Part shown: piece by piece, positions 11,101 through 23,100 of the stretch
How the letters are laid out: each line of letters starts with the position of its first letter
How positions within the stretch are numbered: position 1 is the stretch's first letter
NCBI GenBank assembly: GCA_002633005.1
Contig: NMRA01000399.1
Span: 91,570-144,862 of the forward strand
Direction: 5' to 3'
Source of the DNA: Phoronis australis
Taxonomy: Eukaryota > Phoronida > Phoronidae
Length of the DNA: 53,293 nucleotides
Notes under the pieces: generated by a model
Database searches by the model: none
What the model was told of the DNA's origin: nothing
The model's input: only the letters and a program-made list of their open reading frames with translations
Position numbers and translations under genes: made by a program

Positions 11101-14100
11101 TGAATATTTTCCCAACCTTATGGTAATGAATATTTACCCAACCTTAAGGTAATGAATATTTACCCAAGCTTATGGTAATAAATATTTATCCAACTTAAGG
11201 TACTGAATATTTACCCAACCTTAAGGTAATGAATATTTGCCCAACCTTATGGTAATGAATATTTACCCAACCTTAAGGTAATGAATATTTACCCAAGCTT
11301 ATGGTAATAAATATTTATCCAACTTAAGGTAATGAATATTTACCCAACCTTAAGGTAATGAATATTTGCCCAACCTTATGGTAATGAATATTTACCCAAC
11401 CTTAAGATAATGAATATTTACCTAAGCTTATGGTAATAAATATTTAGCCCAATGGGTGATGATCTGAATGAGCATGGTGAGTGACGACACCTGAAACACC
11501 TGAAAGTTGGGAATATTTCTAGCCATATATTCTCCAATAAAGCTGTGGACCAAACAGTGATGAAGGGAGGAGTAAAAAGAGAGAATGTCGATATTAGAAT
11601 ACTTATGAGGATCACGATGAAACGACTCAGAATTCCCCATCATTACATCTGGATACTACTATCTGTCATGTGAATGGTCACCCATGATAGGTAATGTACT
11701 GAAAAGTTAGCTAGGTAAAATATCTGATTGTTTTATAAGGATTTTGCCTGACCACGTGATTTGTGTTGAAACAGATTAGCTGGCATGGCAGAGAACCTGG
11801 TGGTGTCTACTGCACCATTTGGTAGGTCAACTATTTCCAAGTAACACGCACCTTGCAAAGAGCATCAACACAATGAAACAAACCGTTGGTAGATGGCGCT
11901 GGAATGTTTGGTAGACAACGTTCTGTGTTCGTGTATGGAGGTTAAACGCTGTGAGATTGCTTTTCTAACATTTTGTCATATTGCTACTGTTGTGAGATGT
12001 GTTGTCATATTGCTACTGTTGTGAGATATGTTGTCATATTGCTACTGTTGTGAGATGTGTTGTGTATAACGATGACAACTGAGATGTGTTGTCGTATTGC
12101 TCCTGTTGTGAGATGTGTTGTCATATTGCTTCTGTTGTGACATGTGTTGTCGTATTGCTCCTGTTGTGAGATATGTTGTCATATTGCTCCTGTTGTGAGA
12201 TGTGGTTATTAAACAATACCATAAAAATATACAGTCTCACAATTTTCAATTGGTGAATGAAGGAAATTGTACTCCGTGCTTTGATACTTTCTAAATATTA
12301 TGCTATAAAATTGTACGCTGATTGTTTTTTATGTAATAAGCCAGCTGTTTTATAGTATACAGAGCTGGACATAACTCTGTCTTTTTGTTTAATTTGTAGG
12401 CACAAGAATGGTCAAAGTGGAAAGCAGAAAGTGAGTAGACAACTAGTATTTGAACTGTGATCATAAGAATCTGCTGTTTGTTTCAACACAACTTTATTAC
12501 ATCGTGTGTTGTCTGTTTAAAAGGTGAGGGAGTGCCACTGGCCTTGTATTGATGCTGAATGTTTTGAAAATGCTGTATACCCAGGTATAATACCTTCATA
12601 CTGGATCTCAAAATTGAAGGTCACTCACCTTTAGTTCATACGTACTGAGTTAAATAAACCAGAGAATGTTGAACTTGAATTTGGAGATTAGGTTATTGGT
12701 CTGCTTAAGTCTTCATCATTTTGCTGTTAAATAATTATTTGTTTTCCTTTTTCCAAACACTGTTTACCTTTGAGGAAATAATAACAATTTTACTAAATGC
12801 TGTTTTATGTCATGTGCATGGAACAAATCAGGCTTGTTAACGACTACAATTGTTGTTGTTTTTTTTACTTTTGTGGAGAAATTTGCCAAAATAGAATTTC
12901 ACTATTCTGCCTCATTGTGTGCTCATATAATTTACTCCTGGCATTTTACGTGAAGCGAAGTTGTTCCAAACTAGAGGGCAATTGTCTGTCTCATCAGCAA
13001 CACATCATTGTCTGTCTCATCAGCAACACATCATTGTCTGTCTCATCAGCCCCACATCATTGTCTGTCTCATCAGCCCCACATCATTTGTTTTGTAAGCC
13101 AACACTTGTGCATTGTGGTATTTTCAGACAAAAAAGCATCACATTATTTTGTAATATTGGACATCAAAAGCATTTTCAAGCAATCATTTCTACTTTTGAT
13201 TTATTTTCTGCTTTCTTTTCTTGTAAATTGTAAATTTGCCAAACTATTTCTAAGTATGACATGTTGTTTTGGCAGATCTAGATGACCAGACTCGTGAATG
13301 AGATGGTCTCGCCACCTGGTGTTTGAGCTCTGTATTAAAGTCATCTTTGCAGGGAAAGCAAAGAAGAGGAAATGGAAGGAGGATAAACTGCTTAAAAATT
13401 TGGAAAAACAGAAAAAGTTGGAAGAAGAGCAGAAAGTCTCTTCACAGGATAAAGTGTCTTGTGGTATGTTTATACTAGGTTTTCTGGATAACGTAAATCT
13501 TCTTCAGTTTGGGACAAAAATAATTCTATTTTTCTGAAGCTTGCCACATTGTTGCAGATGCTCACCATACAAACCATGCTAAAAGCAAAGCAAATTTTTA
13601 TGCGCCCACATATTTTTTGGTGCATATTGTTGTCATCTCTGGGTGTCTGTCGTCCGCAGCTGTATCTCCTAAACCCCTCACAGGATCTTGATGAGATTTG
13701 GCAGATGTGTTCCTATGAAGCTGACGACGGATGACGACAAATTTTGGATCTATCCGACTACAAGTGTGCCCCCTAGTGGCAATTTTAGTTTTTATGCTTA
13801 CCTCTATCTTTGGAGGTTCTCAATGTTCTAGACCCAGTATGGAGCTAATCTCATCTTATGTTCTGGACCGAACATGAAGGTGGTCTCATCTAATGTTCTG
13901 GACCCAGTATGAAGGTGGTCTCGACATCTAATGTTGTGGACCCAGCATGAAGGTGGTCTCATGTAATGTTCTGGACCCAGTATGAAGGTGGTTTAATCTA
14001 ACGTTTGTGACCCAGTATGAACGTGGTCTCATCTAATGTTCTGAGCCCAGTATGAAGGTGGTCTCATCTAGTGTTCCTTACTCAGACTAAAAGTGATTTT

Positions 14101-17100
14101 TGTTCTTGCAAAGAAATGACAGTTTGTTAATGTCTTTGTAAATAGATTGACACGTCGTGACAAGTCAACTTCCAGAGCCTGGTCTCAACCAATCACAAAC
14201 TGTCTGACAGTTCTTTCAGTTAATAGCTGCCTTATCAGTTTGTATTATGTCATGATTTTCATTATGAGATCTGAAGTAGGGAGGAAATGTTCCTTTAAAT
14301 CTTCATCCTGGCATTTATTAAATTGCTATGCTTCTTACGCTTTCAGACTCCTTGCATACTGTTACTATTGCTGTGCCCGGCTCAATCCTAGACAACGCTC
14401 AATCAGCTGAACTCAGGTCCTACCTAGCTGGACAGATTGCACGCGCCGCCGTCGTTTTCAAGGTTAATGAGGTTGTTGTATTTGATGAATCAGGCGATGG
14501 GGAAAAGTAAGTCTAATCAAAATTTGTCTTTAAAGAAATTCATTGATTTTTCATCATGTAGTGGGCTTCCCATCTCTTCAAAGTGACATTCTCTTAAGAA
14601 TTTAACTAGGTTTTATGAGCTTTTAGTACTGCCAGCATTATAGGTCAAGGTTCATGGTGATACTGACAGCATTAAAGGTCAAGGTTCATGTTGAACCAGT
14701 GGTCACTGACATCTTACAAAGGAATGTCTTAAGTACTTTATACACAGTGATCTGCAAGGTGTGTTTAAAAGATAAGTGCGTTTGGAAATTACTGCATCTC
14801 AATATTCTGTCTAGTTTTATAATCACCATCCTCTGACTGTTTCTCTGTGTATCCAATATTGAATGTAAACTAAACCCATTTTGCATAGTGCAGTCGACTT
14901 CAGAATCATTAAAAACGTAAGTTGAGTCATTAAATGCAACTGCTGATATCACACATTGTTTCTAGAAATTTTGATGATGACTCAAAGGGTGTCAGTAAAA
15001 CAAGGCGTGGCACGGTACAACTGGCCAGGATCCTGCAGTATCTTGAGTGTCCGCAGTATCTGCGCAAGTCTCTTTTTCCACAGCATAAGGATTTACAGTA
15101 TGCTGGTGAGTTGCTGTATACAGTCCATATTTACAGTACACTGGTGAGTTGCTGTATACAGTCCATATTTACAGTACACTGGTGAGTTGCTGTATACAGT
15201 ACATATTTACAGTACACTGGTGAGTTGCTGTATACAGTCCATATTTACAGTACACTGGTGAGTTGCTGTATACAGTCCATATTTACAGTACACTGGTGAG
15301 TTGCTGTATTCAGTCCATATTTACAGTACACTGGTAAGTTGCTGTATACAGTCCATATTTACAGTACACTGGTGAGTTGCTGTATACAGTCCATATTTCA
15401 GTTACAACCACTAAAAAGGGATTTCAACACCCTGTTTTGGAGTTAGTAGAATTTTTTTTTATTTTTTCACATTGCTATAGGAATCCCTACATTTCACCTC
15501 TAGTGCCCCACCAAAGTGATATGCCACAATATCACAATACTTGTGCTCTAATCCCTCACTGCTGGTCCATTGTTAGAGTGGGCCAGGCTTACTCAACTCT
15601 GTTCTTATCTCGTCATAAAGACAGTCACTGCTGGTCCATTGTTATAGTTGGCCAGCCTTACTCAACTCTGTTCTTATCTGATCATAAAGACAGTCACATC
15701 TGGTCCATTGTTACAGTTGGCCAGCCTTACTCAACTCTGTTCTTATCTGGTCATAAAGACAGTCACTGCTGGTCCATTGTTACAGTTGGCCAGGCTTACT
15801 CAACTCTGTTCTTATCTGGTCATAAAGACAGTCACTGCTGGTAAATTGATACAGTTGGCCAGGCTTACTCAACTCTGTTCTTATCTGGTCATAAAGACAG
15901 TCACTGCTGGTCCATTGGTACAGTTGGCCAGCCTTACTCAACTCTTTTCTCGTCATAAAGACAGTAATTAACAACTTGAGCCTAGTTTTACAAAAGCTTC
16001 AAACCTAAAACTTCAAGAAAATAGTCTTCACAATATTTTTCGGCAAAAAAATAACACAATTGGGCCTTTGTTGTTCGAAATTCCCAAAATCTTAAAATGG
16101 GATTTGAAAGACAGTTGATAACTTTCCTGGCATAATCATGTTAATTTGATTTTTGTGCGGCAATGTTATGTATTATAATTACTTAATACTTACACCGCAT
16201 AAGTACATGGATCTCAACATACAATAGAAAAGATGAGCAGGAATTGCAAATATGTCTGGATTTTCATAAGGTTTTTGGGGGTGACGCGCGGTAACTGTAA
16301 AAAATTTCATCATGGCCGTCAACTGCGACTACATCATTTGAATATTCAAATGAAGGTGATGAATTGTAGCCTTCACCTTCCGTTCAAAGTTTGAAGCACG
16401 CTTGAAAACTCCTAAGAAAACCTGCTACATTTTAAATTGGCAACTTGGCAGTGGCTTAGAAACATTTAATTGAGGACTGTGAGTAACACTGGTGCATCTT
16501 GAGCTATGGGATGTTGTTTGTGACACCATGAGGCAGTTTGTCAGTTGAATAAACCTCTCGGAATGTATTAGTTGAGTACTAATAGGTTACGTCCAGTTTT
16601 GAGTGAAATCACGGAAACAGGGTTTATTTCAAACTTTAAAATTAGCGCGTAAGTAAATAATGACATATCTATCCAACGTTTTGGTTTATTACTCTAAACC
16701 ATTGTCAAGGATATAGTTCACAGACTCAAAACAGGCGACACAGGTAGAGAAGAGACTGTACAGGTACATGTCAAAATGCATTGTGAGGGCAAGAGACCAG
16801 AAACCAAAACAGTTGGAGCCTGAGGGTGGCATTATCCTTGTCTAGGATCTGAACACCAGAGCAAGGATAATGCCACCCTCAGGCTCCTCATAAAGGAGGT
16901 TATGCTATGCATATACGGTTGAATCATGCTGAGCGTTACCTCAATAGAAACATTGGTTCATTTGAGCTCCATCTGTTTTCATTTCTGGTCTCTTGCCCTC
17001 ACAATGCATTTTGAGGTGTACTTGTACAGTCTCTTCTCTACCTGTGTCGCTTGTTTTGAGTCTGTGAACTGTTTCCTTGACACTGATTTAGAGTAATAAA

Positions 17101-20100
17101 CCGAAACGTTGGATAGATATGCCGTTATTTACCTACGCGCTAATTTTGAAGTTCGTGCTTCCTTTCTGGCCTAAATCAAATGTGATCAAGGGTTTATTTC
17201 CTGATAATTGTCATTTTCTTGTGAACACCTGTAGCACTGAATCTATCAGTTTCAGTTGACATATCAATGCCAGCAATTTTCAAATTAGAATGTACCTTGG
17301 CTTGTAGATTAAATGTTGCGAAATGTTGTTTTGATCTGCCTGTATAAAAGTGAACTTTTCCGCAAAATAGTGCAAAGTAATAGCTATAATTTTTCACTTT
17401 CTTGGCTGCATTCTATTTTGAGTCAGCATGTATAATGCCTTTATAGCTGTGATAAGATTTGAAACAAGCAAAGTTTTTGGAGATTCATGAATTTTTATTT
17501 CTTCAAGTAGGTCGATGCCCACACATCGCTTATATCATCAAAGTTATCTTATTAATGTGCTCAGTTTGCTGTTTGTTTATGAACATACACATGACCTTTC
17601 TGATGCTTTAACCTTTGAACTGTGTGTTTTGGTAGAGAATTTTAGGTGAACTTAATGACTAAAGAGATGCACCTTCTTTTGCTGACTGTATCGTGGTTTC
17701 TCACTGAACTTCCCATGGGGCATCATATTAATACACTTTTGACTTCACTACTGAAACATCTAGTGCCATCTGTTGTCTTCATGTCTACTCTAGCCTCTAG
17801 TGCCATCTGTTGTTTGTGGGTGTACTCTTCCCTCTAGTGCCATCTGTTGTCTTTGAGTGTACTTTAACCTCTAGTGCTATATATTGTCTTCGGGTGTACT
17901 CAGACCTCTAGTGACGTCTGTTGTCTATTGGTTTACTCAATTTTCAAGTGCCACCTATTGTCTGTAGGTTTGATCTATCTACTTCTACCACTTGTTATTT
18001 GCAGGTCAGCTCAATACTCTAGTGCCATCTATTGTTTACAAATCTACTCAATATAGTGGTACCAGTTGTCTACAACTCAGTACTCTAGTGCCATCTACTG
18101 TTCACAGGTCTGCTCAATCCTCTTGACTGTCCTCATCACATGAGAGCGGAGGACCGGAGTCAGTATCGTGATGGTGTCGTTCTGGACAAGCCCAGCAAAA
18201 TGGGATCCTTTGTCAATGTTGGGCGTTATAACACGGTAGGGGTCCTTTAACATGGTAGGGATGTAATAACATGGTAGAGATGCTATAACATAGTAGCGGT
18301 GTTGCCACACTGTAGGGGTGCTGCAGCACTGTAGGGGTGCTGCCACACTGTAGGGGTCCTGTGACACTGTAGCGGTGCTGTGACACTGTAGGGGTGCTAC
18401 AACACAGCAGAGGTGTTATATCGCAGTAGGAGTGCTGTGACATGGTAGGAAACCTTTCGCTTGAAAACGAAGTAACAAGAAGATGAACCATCTTATTGAA
18501 ACCATCATTAAACCCAATCATGCTTTTTGCCATTTGTCCTTATAAAATTGCTCTGGTCTTGTCCCTTAAGTTGTTTTAGAAGTAATCGCAGATCTTAATA
18601 GGAAGAATTGATAGTTCATTCGCAGCCTAGAAAGCACTCTGATTTTGATAAAGGAACAATTCAAGACTAATTCCATAACAGTAACTGGCTTAAATAAAAA
18701 ATTGACAAAAAGCACAAATTTAATTTAATGCAGGTTTAATAAATTATGTGCATATGCAGTGAGCAAGACTATAAGTTAAGCATTTCTATGTGTTTCAATA
18801 GTGAAAGGATTTATTGTGTTATATAAATATTACTTGTACAAATGCTCCATATCATAAGACATCAGTTCTCTTCAGACCTGTGTGCATGACATGTCCCTGT
18901 GTGCATGACATGTCCCTGTGTGCATGACATGTCCTTGTGTGCATGACATGTCCCTGTGTGCATGACATGTCCCTTTGTGCATAACATGTCCCCGTGTGCA
19001 TGTCATGTCCCTGTGTGCATGACATGTCCCTGTGTACATAACATGTCCCTGTGTGCATGACATGTCCCTGTGTGCATGACATGTCCCTGTGTCCATGACA
19101 TGTCCCTTTTGCTTGGGTCATAAATAGAGCCAGGGGCCTGTTTCCTGACACGTGACTTAACACTTCAGTCAGCAATTTGGTCCTTAGCTCTACACAACTG
19201 AACTAATTCTGAAAAATAATTAAATCTCACTTCAACAAAAGTGGAAAGTCTCTGAGAATATTTCCATGACTGGTAGTTACTGAGATAATATTGATGAATC
19301 ATGTCTGGTAGTTACTGAGATAATATTGATGAATTATGACTGGTAGTTACTGAGATAATATTGATGAATCATGACTGGTAATTACTGAGATAATATTGAT
19401 GAATCATGACTGGTAGTTACTGAGATAATATTGATGAATCATGACTGGTAGTTACTGAGATAATATTGATGAATTATGAGTGGTAGTTACTGAGATAATA
19501 TTGATGAATCATGACTGGTAGTTACTAAGATAATATTGATGAATCATGACTGGTAGTTACTGAGATAATATTGATGAATTATTTCTAGATGGTAANGTTA
19601 CTGAGATAATATTGATGAATTATGACTGAGTAGTTACTGAGATAATATTGATGAATCATGAGTGGTAGTTACTGAGATAATATTGATGAATCATGACTGG
19701 TAGTTACTAAGATAATATTGATGAATTATGACTGGTAGTCACATAGATAATATTGATGAATCATGACTGGTAGTTACTGAGATAATATTGATGAATTATT
19801 TCTAGATGGTAATGTGCTAATAATAATAATAAATACTTAATTAAACATTTTTACAAATTGTGAAGTGGGAGTACAAGTGCAAATTTCTGTTTTCATTTTT
19901 TATTCACTTTCATGAAACATTCCCCTGATTCTTTTGACAAAGAAAAAACTTGTTGACAGGATATGATTAATGATCTTTCCATATTGCCCCTGCTAGGAGT
20001 GCCGAGTGGATTGCACATTGCCTGCTGGTGTCCGAGTCACTGTGAAGGTGGATCTAAACACACTAGGTAGGTGGGATACTCTGGTCGTTTCTCTTGCTTG

Positions 20101-23100
20101 TAAATGTCAGTGTATATTGAATGCTGTTTATGTAATATGTAGACTGCTTTGGGCAATCCGTTTCACACGGTGACAAATGTTTTGTCTTAATTTTGCGACG
20201 GTTACAGAAATCGAGTCATACAGTTTTAGCAAATTAACACTTTTTATTTTCTACGTTAAAATTTAGCTCATGGGTATTATTTCGGGCTTATTGGACCACT
20301 TCTTTCATATTTTATCTAACTTTGAATTTGGATATTTTTTACTGGTGATGTAGTCCTCAATGTAACTTTAACATAAAAATGAGTGATTTATTCAAAGGAT
20401 GCGTGCCAGTTTGATGTTAAATTTAACTTAAAATTACAACAGAAGTGGTTTTGTTGTCAAAATGTGCAAAAGACAACTTTCGGGAATGCATTATCAATGA
20501 AACCAAGCAAAGCTCAGCACAAAAGGTAATCAATTGCACAGAACAAGACAAAAGTTATCAGTAGTTTAGTTTGTTAACAATTATATTCTTTAAACACGAC
20601 TCCTTGAAAGTCAAGACTATTAAAAAGTCCTAGTCATAAAATTTGTAAGGCCAGTACTAAACACGCAAGATACACGTCTCAGGTCACTTTCTTACATTGT
20701 ATTAATCTGTGCAATGTCCTACACATTGTTTGGTTTATTTTTTACATCTTAGTTAGGTTATGCAATTGCCACCAGATGTCACCCTATTGAATATCTTTGA
20801 TTTTTAGATTGTTAGCTCACGTGTTTATTTGATACGAGCACATTGTGTTTTTCACGCACTTTTACCCATTTTAGATTTGTCCTTGAAAAGCAATAGATGT
20901 ATGTTTTATGCTTTAGAACTATATCAATATTGAACTTAATGTGTTTTACTGTTTTCTATGTCTACAATTGTACACTCAGTTACTCCATGGATTAAACTCT
21001 GATCAAAAGATTTTATTTGCATGCTTGGTGTTTTAAGAGATTCACCATGACAATCCAACTAGTAATAAATAGTCGGATAAGTGAGTTCCCGATTTCAAAA
21101 TGATTTGAGAACCAGTTACTCCCACTGAGTAACGCCTGTTATCCTGTGGGAGTAACTGGTTCTCAAATCAAAGACTGATCTATCTGACCAGCGTGCTGTC
21201 TAAGCCCAAGAGACAACTCTAATCACAGTGAGCTGCAAGTTCATGTTACATTGAGCCCTAGATAATTCCCCTATTTTGGTTAACTTTGAAAGATCATAGT
21301 TGATAGATGGCTGTTTGGAATCAAATGAAACTTCCTGATACTATACTTTACGCTTTGCTCTGTTACGAATGTTCTACAAACTTGTGATATTTTCTGAAAA
21401 TACAAATTTGTTTATAAAAAACAGGAGGCATTATCTCAATATTCACACTGGGTTATTCTTTCAAAATTTCCTGGTTTACCATTTTAAAACCGAACTGTAT
21501 CTTCTATCATTGCTTGTTATGTGACTGATTTCCATTTAAACTTGTAATTATATTGTCATTGGCTTTTCAAAACTTTATTATTCAGAGAAAAAGAAGATCA
21601 GAGGTAAAGTAGTGTCATCCTTGACCCCGGAGAAAGAGGTGGGACTTTACTGGGGTTACAACGTGAGGATAGCCAATAGCATTAGTGGGGTGTTCACAGA
21701 ATGCCCATATAAGGCAGGTTATGACATCACCATAGGAACATCAGAGCGAGGCTCCAATGTGGATGAATTTAAACTGCCAGGGTTTAGGTAAGCCATGTTT
21801 ATAGGGACTTGGTTGTAAATTCAAACTGCTATTTTGGATTTATTTATTTGGTATTTTTAGAGTCAGTCATAATCACTGTGAAGAACCAACTCACGGATGA
21901 AAATAAATTCAAAGGAGAAATCAAAATAAGGTTTTTAGACTTGTTATAAAACTACAAATCCCTTGTAGTCTTTGTGAAGTATTTTCATTTGTACTTGCCA
22001 CACTTTTATCCATGTTCCGGGTCCTTGTTAAAGGGACATTGGAGAGAAAGGGAAGAATAATGAAAGAATCTCACCTTTGTAACTGTATTCAATATTGAAA
22101 AATAACTGTTACTTGTCTTTGAATTTTCAAAAGTTGTGTACTGTAAGTGAAGTTAATGAAAAAAATTCCGTGTAACCATAGCAACTAGTCGCCTTCAACA
22201 TGATCCCTCTGATGAGCTCCTTACACAAACCATAAATTTGGTAACTCTCCACGGAATATTTGGTAACTCTCCACGGAATATTTGGTAACTCTCCACGTAA
22301 TATTTGGTAACTCTCCACGGAATATNATCATGACTGGTAGTTACTAAGATAATATTGATGAATCATGACTGGTAGTTACTGAGATAATATTGATGAATTA
22401 TTTCTAGATGGTAATGTGCTAATAATAATAATAAGTACTTAATTAAACATTTTTACAAATTGTGAAGTGGGAGTACAAGTGCAAATTTCTGATTTCATTT
22501 TTTATTCACTTTCATGAAACATTCCCCTGATTCTTTTGACAAAGAAAAAACTTGTTGACAGGATATGATTAATGATCTTTCCATATTGCCCCTGCTAGGA
22601 GTGCCGAGTGGATTGCACATTGCCTGCTGGTGTCCGAGTCACTGTGAAGGTGGATCTAAACACACTAGGTAGGTGGGATACTCAGGTCGTTTCTCTTGCT
22701 TGTAAATGTCAATGTATATTGAATGCTGTTTATGTAATATGTAGACTGCTTTGGACAAACCATTTCACACGGTGGCAAATGTTTTGTCTTAATTTTGCGA
22801 CGGTTACAGAAATCGAGTCTTACAGTTTTAGCAAATTAACACTTTTTATTTTCTATGGTTAAAATTTAGCTCATGGGTATTATTTCGGGCTTATTGGACC
22901 ACTTCTTTCATATTTTATCTAACTTTGAATTTGGAATATTTTTTACTAGTGATGTAGCCCTCAATGTAACTTTAACATAAAAATGAGTGATTTGTTCAAA
23001 GGATGTGTGCCAGTTTGATGTTAAATTTAACTTAAAATTACAACAGAAGTGGTTTTGTTGTCAAAATGTGCAAAAGACAACTTTCGGGAATGCATTATCA

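Larger units (their letters stand above)
19597..22325 (+). repeat. Duplicated segment, copy A (carries SPOUT1 exons 7 and 8)
   Basis: From about 19695 on, this segment aligns from end to end with 22327-25578. It starts within the 35-bp array and stops at the N (22326) within a 22-bp array. It has one unit of the 36-bp repeat that is expanded in copy B. Confidence 0.9.

Noticed and set aside
18852-19175. HAHRDMSCTQG repeat protein on the - strand
   Set aside because: Product of the 20-bp array read across frames.
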